64,000 bases of DNA, from positions 3,844,001-3,908,000 of the forward strand of contig NZ_CP010536.1 of assembly GCF_000832305.1 (NCBI RefSeq), in the 5' to 3' direction. The position numbers were made by a program, and so were the translations under genes. Under the pieces are notes generated by a model that was not told the DNA's origin, made no database searches, and saw only the letters and a program-made list of their open reading frames with translations. This DNA comes from Cupriavidus basilensis (GTDB lineage Bacteria > Pseudomonadota > Gammaproteobacteria > Burkholderiales > Burkholderiaceae). The stretch's first letter is position 1; each line of letters starts with the position of its first letter. Shown here piece after piece: positions 45,023-57,804 of the stretch.

Positions 45023-46777
45023 ATGACACTTGGTCTAGCTCTTGCACAGAGCCGGCGTATCGCGCCGGCCCTGCTCGCCCAGCTTGAACAGTCGGCACGA
45101 GAAAAAAAGTCGCAGCTGATCGACGAGATCATTGCCAGCGGCACCATGACTGCACATGATGTGGCGATCTTCGCGGCTGATAAGTATCAGCTGCCGCTGA
45201 TCGATCTGAATCAGTACAACCTCAACAAGGTGCCGCCGGCGCTGGCGGGCAATCGCGAGTTCCACGCGCACCGCCTGCTGCCACTGGGCCGGCGCGAGAA
45301 CCGCCTGGTGCTGGCGTTGTCCGACCCGGGCAACCAGGCCGGGCTGGACGCCATCAAGCAGAAATACAACGTGCCGGTGGAACCCGTCGTGGTCGAGCAC
45401 GACAAGCTGATGCAATATGTGCGCTCGGCTTCCGACGACAGCAGCGGCTCGATCAAGTCGATCGGTCCCGGCCATGTCGAGCGCAAGATGATCGACTACG
45501 ACCCGGTGGCGTCCGCCGGGGCGCTGCGCAACAAGACCGCGGCCGACATCGACGACGCGCCAGTGGTTCGCTTCCTGCACAAGCTGCTGACGGAAGCCTT
45601 CCATCGCGGCGCCTCCGATCTTCACTTCGAGCCGTTCGAGACCTTCTACCGCATCCGCTTCCGGGTGGATGGCGTGTTGCAGGAAGTGGCACGGCCGCCA
45701 GTGGACATCCGCGACAAGATCTCCACCCGGATCAAGGTGCTGTCGCGCCTGGACATCTCGGAAAAGCGCGTGCCGCAAGATGGCCGCATGAAGCTGCTGA
45801 TCGCGCTGCCCAAGGAAAAGGGCGGCGACAAAGACGGCAAGGACAGCAAGGAGCCCAAGGAAACCGTGGAGAAGGCGATCGACTTCCGCGTCTCCACGCT
45901 GCCGACGCTGTTCGGCGAGAAGATCGTGATCCGGATCCTGGAGTCATCGTCCGACAAGCTCGACATCGACCAGCTCGGCTACGAGCCGGCGCAAAAGGCG
46001 CTGCTGCTGGACGTGATCAAGCGCCCCTACGGCATGGTGCTGGTGACCGGCCCCACCGGCAGCGGCAAGACGGTGTCGCTGTACACCTTCCTGAACCGGC
46101 TGAACCAGGGCGACATCAATATCTCGACCGCCGAGGATCCGGCGGAAATCCAGTTGCCCGGCATCAACCAGGTCAACGTCAACGAAAAAGCCGGCCTGAC
46201 TTTCTCCGCCGCGCTGCGCTCCTTCCTGCGCCAGGATCCCGACATCATCATGGTCGGCGAAATCCGCGACCTGGAGACCGCCGACATCTCGATCAAGGCT
46301 GCACAGACTGGCCACCTGGTGTTCTCGACGCTGCACACCAACGACGCGCCGACCACGCTCACGCGCCTGATGAACATGGGTGTCGCGCCGTTCAATATCG
46401 CGTCGAGCGTGCTGATGATCACCGCGCAGCGGCTTGCGCGGCGGCTGTGCACCTGCAAGCGCCCCGGCGAGCTGGCGCGCGAGGTGCTGGCCGACGCCGG
46501 CTTCCAGGACGAGGACCTCGACGGCAGCTGGCAGCCTTACCACCCGGTCGGGTGCGAGCGCTGCAACGGCAGCGGCTACAAGGGCCGCTGCGGCATCTAC
46601 CAGGTGATGCCGATCACCGAGCCGATGCAGCAGATCATCCTCGCGCATGGCACGGCGCTGGAAATCGCCGAACAAGCGCGTAAAGATGGCGTGCTATCGT
46701 TGCGCGAAGCTGGCCTGGCCAAGGTGAAGCAGGGTCTCACCTCGCTCGAAGAAGTGCTGGCCACAACAAATATGTAA
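45023..46777 (+). CDS. pilB: Type IV pilus assembly ATPase PilB
   Basis: Hexameric extension motor of the type IV pilus, 584 residues. The N-terminal N1 domain (MTLGLALAQSRRIAPALLAQ) leads to the ATPase core with the Walker A GPTGSGKTV near residue 344, an Asp box and Walker B (QDPDIIMVGEIRDLETADIS) and His box (HLVFSTLHTNDAPTTLTRL). A tetracysteine zinc motif is present: CTCKRPG, then CERCNGSGYKGRCGIYQ. The residue stretch KEKGGDKDGKDSKEPKE is an inserted charged linker. The ATG at 45023 opens directly after about 286 bases of non-coding sequence. It is followed 30 bases later by pilC and then pilD. Confidence 0.96.
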   Translation: MTLGLALAQSRRIAPALLAQLEQSAREKKSQLIDEIIASGTMTAHDVAIFAADKYQLPLIDLNQYNLNKVPPALAGNREFHAHRLLPLGRRENRLVLALSDPGNQAGLDAIKQKYNVPVEPVVVEHDKLMQYVRSASDDSSGSIKSIGPGHVERKMIDYDPVASAGALRNKTAADIDDAPVVRFLHKLLTEAFHRGASDLHFEPFETFYRIRFRVDGVLQEVARPPVDIRDKISTRIKVLSRLDISEKRVPQDGRMKLLIALPKEKGGDKDGKDSKEPKETVEKAIDFRVSTLPTLFGEKIVIRILESSSDKLDIDQLGYEPAQKALLLDVIKRPYGMVLVTGPTGSGKTVSLYTFLNRLNQGDINISTAEDPAEIQLPGINQVNVNEKAGLTFSAALRSFLRQDPDIIMVGEIRDLETADISIKAAQTGHLVFSTLHTNDAPTTLTRLMNMGVAPFNIASSVLMITAQRLARRLCTCKRPGELAREVLADAGFQDEDLDGSWQPYHPVGCERCNGSGYKGRCGIYQVMPITEPMQQIILAHGTALEIAEQARKDGVLSLREAGLAKVKQGLTSLEEVLATTNM

Positions 46778-46807
46778 AACAACAAAAGATGTCATTAGGG
46801 GTCAATC

Positions 46808-48073
46808 ATGGCGACACGCGCACCGGCCGCAGCCGCTCGCAAGGCGGCCGCGCCCACGGGGAAACCAGGGCGCAAGGCACCCACGCAGTACCTGTTCGAG
46901 TGGGAAGGCAAGGACCGCAAGGGCAAGGCGTTCTCGGGCGAGCTGCGCGCGGAGAGTCAGGCCGAGGTCAATGCCACGCTGCGAAAGCAGGGGCTGACGG
47001 TCGTCAAGCTGAAAAAGCGGCGGGCCGCGCGCGGGAAGAAGATTACCCAGAAGGACATCGCGTACTTCACGCGCCAGCTGTCCACCATGCTCAAGGCGGG
47101 CATCCCGTTGCTGCAATCGATCGACATCATCGCGCGCGGGCATGCCAACCCCAACTTCACCCAGTTGCTGTCCGAGATCCGCTTTGACATCGAATCCGGC
47201 AGCAGCATGGCGCAGGCCTTCCGCCGCCATCCGCGCTACTTCGACACGCTTTACTGCAACCTGATCGATGCCGGCGAGCAGGGCGGTATCCTGGACGCCC
47301 TGCTGGAGCGCTTGTCGCTCTATATGGAAAAGACCATCGCGCTGAAGAGCCAGATCAAGTCAGCCATGATCTACCCGATCGCCGTGCTGAGCGTGGCCTT
47401 CGCGGTGACGGTCATCCTGATGATCTTCGTGATCCCGGCGTTCAAGGGCGTGTTCTCCAGCTTCGGCGCCAACCTGCCGGCGCCGACCCTGGTAGTGATC
47501 GCCATGTCGGACTTCTTCGTCGACAATTGGTACCTGATCATCGGCGCGCCGATCATCGGCATCACGATGTACATACGCGGGCTAAAACGCTCGGAGAAGG
47601 TCCAGCGCGCCAGTGACCGCCTGTTGCTCAAGCTGCCGATCTTCGGCTCGCTGTTCCGCAAAGCGGTGATCGCCCGCTGGACTCGCACGCTTGCCACCAT
47701 GTTCGCCGCCGGCACGCCGCTGGTGGAATCGATGGAGTCGGTCGCCGGCGCCGCCGGCAACTGGGTCTACTACGACGCCACCAAGGAAATCGAGCAATCG
47801 GTACGCATCGGTACCAGCCTGACCAACGCCATGCAGGCAACCCATGTCTTCGATAGCATGGTGTTGCAGATGACGCAGATCGGCGAGGAATCCGGCGCGC
47901 TGGATAACATGCTGCTGAAGGTGGCGGAGTTCTACGAGCGCGAGGTCGATGACGCTGTCGCCGCCATCTCCAGCCTGATCGAGCCGCTGATCATCGTGGT
48001 CCTGGGCGTGCTGATTGGCGGCATGGTGGTGGCAATGTATCTTCCGATCTTCAAACTGGGACAGGTGGTGTAA
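46808..48073 (+). CDS. pilC: Type IV pilus inner-membrane platform protein PilC
   Basis: Polytopic platform protein of 421 residues that couples PilB to the pilin assembly. It has two T2SSF-type domains, each with the pattern FTRQLSTMLKAGIPLLQSID (first) and WTRTLATMFAAGTPLVESME (second), and hydrophobic helices after each (AVLSVAFAVTVILMIFVIPA; LIEPLIIVVLGVLIGGMVVA). A basic, Ala-rich N-terminal stretch (AAAARKAAAPTGKPGRKAPT) precedes it. It lies 30 bases after pilB and three bases before pilD. Confidence 0.95.
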   Translation: MATRAPAAAARKAAAPTGKPGRKAPTQYLFEWEGKDRKGKAFSGELRAESQAEVNATLRKQGLTVVKLKKRRAARGKKITQKDIAYFTRQLSTMLKAGIPLLQSIDIIARGHANPNFTQLLSEIRFDIESGSSMAQAFRRHPRYFDTLYCNLIDAGEQGGILDALLERLSLYMEKTIALKSQIKSAMIYPIAVLSVAFAVTVILMIFVIPAFKGVFSSFGANLPAPTLVVIAMSDFFVDNWYLIIGAPIIGITMYIRGLKRSEKVQRASDRLLLKLPIFGSLFRKAVIARWTRTLATMFAAGTPLVESMESVAGAAGNWVYYDATKEIEQSVRIGTSLTNAMQATHVFDSMVLQMTQIGEESGALDNMLLKVAEFYEREVDDAVAAISSLIEPLIIVVLGVLIGGMVVAMYLPIFKLGQVV

Positions 48074-48076
48074 GGC

Positions 48077-48994
48077 ATGTGGCTGTTTTCCGCGGATGGC
48101 GCCAGTGGCGCGATTTCTTCACTGGCTGCCCCCGCGCAGACCATTGCCGAGCTGGCGGCGCTGCCGCCCTGGTTCCTGGTCGCCGCCGCCGCGCTGATCG
48201 GCTTGCTGGTCGGCAGCTTCCTCAACGTGGTGGTGCACCGCCTGCCGCGCATGATGGAGCATGACGAAGCCAACTATATCGCGTCGCTGCGCGACGACCC
48301 GATCCCCCACCCCGAGCCCTACAACCTGATGGTGCCGCGCTCGGCGTGCCCACACTGCGGACACGCCATTGGCGCCCTGGAGAACATTCCGGTACTGAGC
48401 TACCTGTTCCTGCGCGGGCGCTGCTCATCGTGCGCCGCGCCCATCGGCGCGCGCTATCCCCTGGTGGAGGCGGGCACCGCGCTGCTCACCGCGCTGGCCA
48501 CCGCGCACTTCGGCCCGACCTGGCAGGCTCTCGCTGCCATCGCCCTGATCTGGGCCCTGATCGCCCTCACCCTGATCGACGCCGACACGCAGCTACTGCC
48601 CGACCAGATCACGCTGCCGCTGGTATGGCTGGGCCTGCTGCTCAATCTCGGCGGGCTGTTCGCACCGCTGGCGGATGCCGTGATCGGCGCGGCCGCCGGC
48701 TACCTGCTGCTGTGGACGGTGTACTGGATCTTCAAGCTGGTGCGGGGCAAGGAAGGCATGGGCTATGGCGACTTCAAGCTGATGGGCGCGCTGGGCGCCT
48801 GGTTCGGCTGGCAGGCCCTGCCGGCGCTGGTGCTGCTCTCCTCCGTGGTGGGGCTGGTTTTCGCGCTTGCCAATATCGCGCTGCGCCGTCAGGATCGCGA
48901 TACGCACTTCGCCTTCGGCCCTTATATCGCCGGAGCCGGGCTGCTTGTGCTGTTCTTTGGGCCCAACGTGCTGCCGCTGGGCATTGTGGGCTGA
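48077..48994 (+). CDS. pilD: Prepilin leader peptidase / N-methyltransferase PilD
   Basis: Bifunctional membrane aspartyl protease that cleaves prepilin leaders and methylates the new N-terminus; 305 residues. The N-terminal half has a zinc tetracysteine motif (CPHC at about residue 91 and CSSC about 25 later). Two catalytic aspartates are expected in TLIDADTQLLPDQ and GYGDFKLMGALGAWFGW (GxGD). About eight membrane helices are visible. It directly follows pilC with a three-base gap and precedes coaE by 60 bases. Confidence 0.96.
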   Translation: MWLFSADGASGAISSLAAPAQTIAELAALPPWFLVAAAALIGLLVGSFLNVVVHRLPRMMEHDEANYIASLRDDPIPHPEPYNLMVPRSACPHCGHAIGALENIPVLSYLFLRGRCSSCAAPIGARYPLVEAGTALLTALATAHFGPTWQALAAIALIWALIALTLIDADTQLLPDQITLPLVWLGLLLNLGGLFAPLADAVIGAAAGYLLLWTVYWIFKLVRGKEGMGYGDFKLMGALGAWFGWQALPALVLLSSVVGLVFALANIALRRQDRDTHFAFGPYIAGAGLLVLFFGPNVLPLGIVG

Positions 48995-49054
48995 ACGGGC
49001 GCCGGCCGCCGCAAGGCAGCCCCTATCACACCCACAGCGAGCTTCGAGACCTAC

Positions 49055-49666
49055 ATGCTGCAAATCGGACTGACCGGAGGCATCGGCTCTGGCAAGACCC
49101 GCGTGGCGGACCTTTTTGCCGCGCGCGGCGCCGCCCTGATCGATACCGACCTGCTCGCGCACGAGATCACCGCGCCGGGCGGGCTGGCCATCCCTGCCCT
49201 GCTGGAAGCCTTTGGCCCCGCCTGCCTGCGCGCCGACGGCGCCATGGACCGCAATGCCATGCGCGAGCTGGTGTTCTCGGACCCGGCGGCCAAGGCCCGG
49301 CTGGAGGGCATCACCCACCCCCTGATCCGCCAGTTGACCGAGGCGCGCGCCGCCGCGATCCGCGCTGGCGGACTGCATCCTTACCTGATCTACGTGGTCC
49401 CGCTGCTGGTCGAGTCGGGCTCATGGCGTGCACGGGTGGACCGGGTGCTGGTGGTGGATTGCAGCGAGGCCACGCAAGTTGCACGGGTCATGGCGCGCAA
49501 CGGTTTTTCCCAGGGCCAGGTCGAGGCCATCATGGCCAGGCAGGCCAGGCGCAGCGAACGCCTGGCCGCCGCAGATGATGTGGTCGACAACGAGGGCCCG
49601 CCGGAAGCCCTGCCCGCCCAGGTGGATCGCCTGGACCAGATGTACCGCACCCTGGCTGGCGCCTAG
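49055..49666 (+). CDS. coaE: Dephospho-CoA kinase
   Basis: Last enzyme of coenzyme A synthesis, phosphorylating the 3' ribose hydroxyl of dephospho-CoA. The 203-residue product begins [20 protein letters not shown] (P-loop) and continues with [28 protein letters not shown] and the C-terminal [13 protein letters not shown]. Size is standard. It lies 60 bases after pilD in the pilBCD-coaE-zapD-yacG order seen in many proteobacteria. Confidence 0.96.
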   Translation: MLQIGLTGGIGSGKTRVADLFAARGAALIDTDLLAHEITAPGGLAIPALLEAFGPACLRADGAMDRNAMRELVFSDPAAKARLEGITHPLIRQLTEARAAAIRAGGLHPYLIYVVPLLVESGSWRARVDRVLVVDCSEATQVARVMARNGFSQGQVEAIMARQARRSERLAAADDVVDNEGPPEALPAQVDRLDQMYRTLAGA

Positions 49667-49930
49667 GCAGTCACAGGCAGGGTGACTGGCAGCATCCTTG
49701 TGTGGTGCTGCATGCGACACCCCAAGTCGGCTGTTTCATTGTCCTGTTTGGCGGTCTCGCATAGAATGCGCTGGAATCACGAGGGAAATGGCCGCATACT
49801 GCCGATGTTGCGGGCCCAGGCCGATTCACATCGCGCGGGCCCGGATACACCGTGAGCCTCGCCGCTCCGGCAATGCCGCCCGGGTCAGATTGCCCACCCG
49901 CCAACCCGCCATGTTGCACGGATACACCCA

Positions 49931-50689
49931 TTGATTCTGTACGAATATCCTTTTAACGAACGCATCAGGACTCTCCTGCGCCTGGAAGACCTGTTCGATC
50001 GGCTGGATTATTTTCTCGGCCAGGATCACGCCCTGCAGCATCACGTGGCGTTGACAACGCTGTTCGAGATCATCGACGTCGCCGGCCGCGCGGACCTGAA
50101 GACCGACCTGCTCAAGGAACTGGAACGCCAGCGCCAGGCGCTTGCCGCGCTGCGCGCCAATCCGCAGATCGACCAGGGCGCGCTGGATGGCGTCATCAGC
50201 GAGATCGAGCAGGCCATGGCCCAGCTCAACCAGACGGTTGGCAAGGCCGGCCAGTTGCTGACCGATAACGAGTGGCTGACCAGCATCCGCAGCCGCGCCA
50301 TCATCCCGGGCGGCACCTGCGAGTTCGACCTGCCGGCCTACTACGCCTGGCAGCACCGCCCCGTCGAAGACCGCCGCGCGGACATCCTCAAGTGGGTGCG
50401 CCCGCTGGTGCCGCTGCGCCTTGGCACCAACACCGTGTTGCGCCTGCTGCGCGAGTCCGGCCAGAGCGGCAAGGTCATCGCCACCGGCGGCAGTTACCAG
50501 CAGATGCTGTCCGGTCGCAGCTACCAGCTGATGCAGGTGCTGCTGGATGAATCGCTGCTGGCCTTCATCCCCGAGATGAGCGCCAACAAGTACATGCTGT
50601 GGGTCCGTTTCACGCAGCAGGATGGCGATCTGCGTCCCCGTTCGGTCGACGCCGACATCCCCTTCCTGCTCAAGCTCTGCAATTTCTGA
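49931..50689 (+). CDS. zapD: Cell-division protein ZapD
   Basis: FtsZ-bundling protein (formerly DUF1342/YacF), 252 residues, helping to hold the Z ring together. It begins [20 protein letters not shown], the family hallmark, and contains [20 protein letters not shown] and [20 protein letters not shown]. The start codon is TTG at 49931: no in-frame ATG or GTG lies nearby upstream, and homologues begin here. It follows coaE by 264 bases, which hold nothing recognisable, and is nearly joined to yacG. Confidence 0.95.
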   Translation: MILYEYPFNERIRTLLRLEDLFDRLDYFLGQDHALQHHVALTTLFEIIDVAGRADLKTDLLKELERQRQALAALRANPQIDQGALDGVISEIEQAMAQLNQTVGKAGQLLTDNEWLTSIRSRAIIPGGTCEFDLPAYYAWQHRPVEDRRADILKWVRPLVPLRLGTNTVLRLLRESGQSGKVIATGGSYQQMLSGRSYQLMQVLLDESLLAFIPEMSANKYMLWVRFTQQDGDLRPRSVDADIPFLLKLCNF

Positions 50690-50693
50690 AGCA

Positions 50694-50879
50694 ATGACAA
50701 CCGTAGTCAAATGCCCCACCTGCGGCACGGACGTGGCCTGGGTACCCGAGAGTAAATTCCGTCCCTTCTGCTCGAACCGCTGCAAGCAGATCGACCTGGG
50801 CGCGTGGGCGTCCGAAAAATACGTGATTGGCGGCAAACCCGGCGAGGAACCCTCGCCGGACGAGCAAGACGAGGACTAA
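50694..50879 (+). CDS. yacG: DNA gyrase inhibitor YacG
   Basis: Small zinc protein of 61 residues that binds GyrB. The zinc ligands are CPTC at residues 7-10 and CSNRC at 26-30, giving the Cys-x2-Cys / Cys-x3-Cys pattern of YacG. The C-terminus is acidic ([11 protein letters not shown]). The ATG at 50694 lies four bases after the zapD stop, so translational coupling is likely. It is the last gene of the pilB-yacG series and is convergent with the NUDIX gene across 39 bases. Confidence 0.94.
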   Translation: MTTVVKCPTCGTDVAWVPESKFRPFCSNRCKQIDLGAWASEKYVIGGKPGEEPSPDEQDED

Positions 50880-50918
50880 GCACCGCGCGACCGTTGCGGC
50901 CGCGACGCTTCAGGCAGT

Positions 50919-51359
50919 TCAGGCGCTACCGCTCTCGGCAGCCAGCCAGTCCACCACGGGGATGGTAGCGGGCAGCAAGGGGCCTACATCCACCGGCGCC
51001 GATTGCCACGAGAAGGCCTGGCCCTCGCGGCCGACCAGCTCGCCCGTCCACGCAGTGACCTTGCAGAAATGCAGGCGCACATAGGCATGCGGGTAATCAT
51101 GCTCCAGCACATGCCAGCGCACGCTGGCGCCCACCTCGATGCCGAGCTCCTCATGCAGCTCGCGCGCCAGCGCCTCTTCCACCGATTCGCCCGGCTCCAG
51201 CTTGCCGCCCGGGAACTCCCAGTAGCCTTCATAGGGCTTGCCCGCCGGCCGCTGGGCCAGCAGGAAGCGCCCGTCGGGCCGCACCAGCACGCCAACGGCG
51301 ACCTCGGTCACCTTACGCACCGGCGCCGCCGCATCGGTCACCTGCGATGCCTCGCTCAT
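50919..51359 (-). CDS. NUDIX hydrolase, MutT-like
   Basis: A 146-residue NUDIX protein whose NUDIX box reads GGKLEPGESVEEALARELHE followed by ELGI. The sequence before it, VAVGVLVRPDGRFLLAQRPA, is typical of the MutT 8-oxo-dGTPase group, so the enzyme probably cleans oxidised nucleotides. In related genomes this gene occupies the same place beside yacG and the DUF815 ATPase. The ATG at 51359 overlaps the ATPase stop codon by four bases (ATGA), so the pair is coupled. Confidence 0.92.
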   Translation of the reverse strand: MSEASQVTDAAAPVRKVTEVAVGVLVRPDGRFLLAQRPAGKPYEGYWEFPGGKLEPGESVEEALARELHEELGIEVGASVRWHVLEHDYPHAYVRLHFCKVTAWTGELVGREGQAFSWQSAPVDVGPLLPATIPVVDWLAAESGSA

Positions 51360-52258
51360 GCCTGGCCGTCCTGCGCCGAGGCCATGTAAGGCTTGCCATG
51401 CTTGCCGCCCCAATCTCGGGCGAACTGCCAGGCCACCCGCCCCGAGCGCGAGCCGCGCTCCAGCGCCCACACCAGCGCATCGCCACGCGCGGCGGCGATG
51501 TCTTCGGCGCTGCAGCCAAAGTGCCCGAGCCAGTGGCCGACGATGGCCAGGTACTCGTCCTGCTTGGGCGGGTAGAACGACAGCCACAGCCCGAAGCGCT
51601 CGGACAGCGAGATCTTTTCCTCCACCACTTCGCCGGGATGGATCTCGCCATCGTCGGTGTGCCGGTAGGTCTCGTTGTCCTTCATGTACTCGGGCAGCAG
51701 ATGGCGGCGGTTGGAGGTGGCGTAGATCAGCACATTGTCCGACTGCGCGGCCACCGAGCCGTCCAGCGCCGACTTCAGCGACTTGTAGCCCGACTCGCCT
51801 TCTTCGAACGACAGGTCGTCGCAGAAAATGGCAAAACGCTCGGGACGCCCCGACAACTGCTCGACGATATCGCCGAGGTCGCCCAGGTCATCCTTGTCCA
51901 CTTCCACCAGGCGCAGGCCGTCCTTGACGAAGGCATTGAGGCAGGCCTTGATCAGCGAGGACTTGCCGGTGCCGCGCGCGCCCGTCAGCAACACGTTGTT
52001 GGCCGGCAAGTGCTGCACGAACTGGCGCGTATTGGCCACGATGGCATCCTTCTGCCGCTCGATGTTCTTCAGGTCGTCGAGATGGATCGGCGGCAGCTGG
52101 CGGATCGCCTGCAGGTAGCCGATGTTGCCGAACAGGCTCTGCCGCTTGCGCCAGCGGAAGGCGACGGCCTGCTCCCAGTCAGCGTCGGTCAGCTGGGGCG
52201 GAAGCCATTGTTCAAGGCGGGCGAGGAAACTATTGAGGCGGGCAGCAAGGTCTGACAT
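51356..52258 (-). CDS. DUF815-family ATPase
   Basis: AAA+-like ATPase of 300 residues. The Walker A is LLTGARGTGKSSLIKACLN (about residue 93), Walker B is FAIFCDDLSFEEGE and the sensor region VLIYATSNRRHLLPEYMKDN. The family is widespread, with unknown cellular role. It is conserved beside mutT-like and argJ genes in beta-proteobacteria. The gene overlaps the NUDIX gene by four bases. It is 101 bases after argJ on the same strand. Confidence 0.9.
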   Translation of the reverse strand: MSDLAARLNSFLARLEQWLPPQLTDADWEQAVAFRWRKRQSLFGNIGYLQAIRQLPPIHLDDLKNIERQKDAIVANTRQFVQHLPANNVLLTGARGTGKSSLIKACLNAFVKDGLRLVEVDKDDLGDLGDIVEQLSGRPERFAIFCDDLSFEEGESGYKSLKSALDGSVAAQSDNVLIYATSNRRHLLPEYMKDNETYRHTDDGEIHPGEVVEEKISLSERFGLWLSFYPPKQDEYLAIVGHWLGHFGCSAEDIAAARGDALVWALERGSRSGRVAWQFARDWGGKHGKPYMASAQDGQA

Positions 52259-52359
52259 GGCGGCTTGGGGGAAAAGCGGATCGTTGGCAGGGGAGCGAGG
52301 GGCTGGCGTGCCGTGCCCGCGCTGGCGGGAGCGGCACGCATTGCGTGCCTGGCCGGTGC

Positions 52360-53589
52360 TTACGAACGATAGTCCGCGTTGATCGAAACGTAGTCGTGCG
52401 ACAGGTCGCAGGTCCAGACCGTGGCGGCGGCATCGCCACGGCCCAGCGCGATGCGCACGGTGATTTCGGCCTGCTTCATCACACGCTGGCCGTCTTCCTC
52501 ACGATACTCGGGGTTGCGGCCACCGTCGCGCGCGACCAGGACATCGTCCAGCCACAAATTGACACGCTCCACGTCGAGATCGTCCACGCCGGCATAGCCC
52601 ACCGCGGCCAGGATGCGGCCCAGGTTGGGGTCCGAGGCGTAGAAGGCGGTCTTGACCAGCGGCGAATGCGCCACCGCGTAGGCGATCAGGCGGCATTCGG
52701 CCACGTCCTTGCCGCCCTCGACCTGGATGGTCATCAGCTTGGTGGCACCTTCGCCATCGCGCACGATCATCTGCGCCAGTTCCTGCGACAGGTCGGTCAG
52801 CGCGGCACGCAGGGCCTCGAAATCCGCACCCTCGGCACGCTCGATGGCCGGCGCGCCGGCCTTGCCGCTAGCGATCAGCACGAAGGAGTCATTGGTCGAC
52901 GTGTCGCCATCGATGGTGATGCTGTTGAAGGAGTGATCCGCCGCGTACGACACCAGCGCCTGCAGCACATCCTGCGACACGGTGGCATCGGTGGCGACGA
53001 AGCCGAGCATGGTGGCCATATTGGGACGGATCATGCCCGCACCCTTGCTGATGCCGGACAGCGTCACGGTCTTGCCGCCGATCTGCACGGTGCGCGAGGC
53101 GGCCTTGGGCTGGGTGTCGGTGGTCATGATCGACTCCGCCGCGGCCAGCCAGTTGTCGGGCTTGGCATTGGCGATGGCGGCGGGCAACGCGGCGGTGATG
53201 CGGTCCACCGGCAGCGGCTCGAGAATCACGCCGGTCGAGAACGGTAGCACTTGCTCGGGTGCAATGCCGAGCTGCGCGGCCAGCGCATCGCAGGTGGCGC
53301 GCGCATTGGCCAGGCCCGGCTCGCCGGTGCCGGCATTGGCATTGCCGGTGTTGACCACGATCGCGCGGATGCCCTTGCCGGCGGCCAGGTGTTCGCGGCA
53401 GACCTGCACCGGTGCGGCGCAGAAGCGGTTGCGGGTGAACACGCCCGCCACGGTGCTGCCTTGGGCAACGCGCACCACCAGCACGTCCTTGCGGTTGGCC
53501 TTGCGGACACCCGCTTCGGCCCAGCCGAGCTCGACTCCGGCGACAGGTTTCAGGTTTTCTGCCAGCGGCAGGGGCAGGTTGACGGCCAT
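52360..53589 (-). CDS. argJ: Bifunctional ornithine acetyltransferase / N-acetylglutamate synthase ArgJ
   Basis: Arginine-synthesis enzyme of 409 residues that recycles the acetyl group from N-acetylornithine to glutamate. It cleaves itself at the conserved Met-Ala-Thr-Met-Leu ([18 protein letters not shown]); the Thr becomes the nucleophile. Other visible parts are [20 protein letters not shown] and [21 protein letters not shown] chose the ATG at 53589 ([20 protein letters not shown]), preceded by GAGGAAC. A secA gene lies upstream across 131 bases on the same strand. Confidence 0.97.
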   Translation of the reverse strand: MAVNLPLPLAENLKPVAGVELGWAEAGVRKANRKDVLVVRVAQGSTVAGVFTRNRFCAAPVQVCREHLAAGKGIRAIVVNTGNANAGTGEPGLANARATCDALAAQLGIAPEQVLPFSTGVILEPLPVDRITAALPAAIANAKPDNWLAAAESIMTTDTQPKAASRTVQIGGKTVTLSGISKGAGMIRPNMATMLGFVATDATVSQDVLQALVSYAADHSFNSITIDGDTSTNDSFVLIASGKAGAPAIERAEGADFEALRAALTDLSQELAQMIVRDGEGATKLMTIQVEGGKDVAECRLIAYAVAHSPLVKTAFYASDPNLGRILAAVGYAGVDDLDVERVNLWLDDVLVARDGGRNPEYREEDGQRVMKQAEITVRIALGRGDAAATVWTCDLSHDYVSINADYRS

Positions 53590-53672
53590 GTGCGTTCCTC
53601 TATGCGTTCGACGTTGCTGGTTTTGCTCGTGCCAGACGGCTGCGCTCTCAACTGAATGCACCGCCCCTGACG

Positions 53673-53698
53673 AACATGCCCGCTTGCGCGGGCATGTT
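53673..53698. terminator. Hairpin after secA
   Basis: A perfect eleven-base stem AACATGCCCGC / GCGGGCATGTT with a TTGC loop lies 23 bases after the secA stop codon. There is no T-run in the secA direction, so it may be a weak terminator or an RNA-stability element. Confidence 0.55.
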
Positions 53699-53720
53699 TG
53701 CTGACTTCACGGTGCGCGGC

Positions 53721-56504
<2,784 letters not shown>

Positions 56505-56774
56505 CGATTGCTTTCACCTACGCGAGTGGTACGCCGCCGTGGTACGCACTAGGGCGGCCTAGCCGCCGGCTTGGCCGGCTGCCCAGGGCGGACCGCGCGA
56601 GGAAATAGGAAGATTGGCGCAAAACGCCGAGTTTATCACGCGCGCGGGTCACGACCGGAACCAAGCGGCAGGTGAAACGCTGCGCAAACCACACCACGCA
56701 TCCCCCACCACTTGACGGCCCGGACACAACCCGCGCATCCAATCCTTCCGACATCGGGGCGACGCCCCGGTTCT

Positions 56775-57710
56775 TCAACGGACGAGATTGCGATCGGTGG
56801 GGTCCGGCGCCTGGGCAACCTGGGCTGGCGCTGGCTTGGCGATGGCCAGGAAGCGATTCGGGTTTTGCGGCACACCGTCCACATGCACCTCGAAATGCAG
56901 GTGCGCGCCGGTGGAGCGCCCGGTGGAGCCCACCAGGGCGATCTGCTGGCCAGGCTTGACGAGGTCGCCGGCCTTCACCTGCAGCTTGGACGCGTGCGCA
57001 TAGCGGGTCTTCAGGCCGTTGCCGTGGTCGATGTCGATCAGGTTGCCATATTCCGGATGCCATTCCGCCGCGACCACCACGCCGCCGGCCGCCGCCACGA
57101 TCGGGGTGCCCGTGGGTGCCGAAAAATCCACACCATCGTGCGGGGTACGGCGCCCGGTGAACGGATCGAAGCGCCAGCCAAAGCCGGATGCGTCGTAGCC
57201 GCTAGCCACCGGCAGCATGCGCGGGACACGGCGGCTCTCGCTCTGGCGATCCAGCAAGGTACTTGCCACCGCGTCGAAATAGTCCGCGTGCTGCTCGGCC
57301 TGATCCGACAGGCGTGCCAGCGCAAGCTGCAACTCGGGCAGGCTCGAGGTGCGCGATTGCGCTGATGCGGCCAGGCCGCCGCGCCCGGGCGGATGCTGGA
57401 AGTTGAATTCCTTGGGCGCGATGCCGGCCAGTCCCGAGACCCGCTCGCCAAGCGCGTCCAGCCGCACCATCCGGGCCTGGATCTCGCCCACGCGGGTCGC
57501 GAGCACATTGAGGTTGGCCCGCAGGTAGGCGTCGTCGCCCGGTACCCGGGCCGGCGCGGCGATGCCCGAGCGGGCCACGACCCAGGTCAGGGCCGACGAC
57601 AGCAGCGCGACGACCAGGCACAGCAATGCGATGCCGGCAAGGACCTTGCCCCGCGACAGGGTGAAATGGCGAACACGCGGTAGGCGTGGGTGAAGCACGA
57701 TGATCTGCAT
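56775..57710 (-). CDS. M23/LytM-type peptidase, membrane anchored
   Basis: Predicted cell-envelope endopeptidase or amidase activator of 311 residues. A single membrane helix near residues 20-42 (VLAGIALLCLVVALLSSALT) is followed by a helical spacer, then an M23 domain at the C-terminus. Zinc ligands are visible: the first His and Asp in TPHDGVDFSAPTG and the HxH pair in HLHFEVHVDG, with NLIDIDHGNGLKTRYAHASK between. The catalytic set looks complete. I chose ATG 57710 (MQIIVLHPRL); an in-frame ATG 18 bases upstream adds six residues. The gene is divergent from the DciA-like gene and precedes secA. Confidence 0.93.
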   Translation of the reverse strand: MQIIVLHPRLPRVRHFTLSRGKVLAGIALLCLVVALLSSALTWVVARSGIAAPARVPGDDAYLRANLNVLATRVGEIQARMVRLDALGERVSGLAGIAPKEFNFQHPPGRGGLAASAQSRTSSLPELQLALARLSDQAEQHADYFDAVASTLLDRQSESRRVPRMLPVASGYDASGFGWRFDPFTGRRTPHDGVDFSAPTGTPIVAAAGGVVVAAEWHPEYGNLIDIDHGNGLKTRYAHASKLQVKAGDLVKPGQQIALVGSTGRSTGAHLHFEVHVDGVPQNPNRFLAIAKPAPAQVAQAPDPTDRNLVR

Positions 57711-57804
57711 GGCGCAACTCCTTCTCATGCCTGGCCGGCGCAGGCCGGGCAGCCGCGACGCATAAGCCGCCGCACTGACGCGAACGGCACGCTAGAATGC
57801 GCGC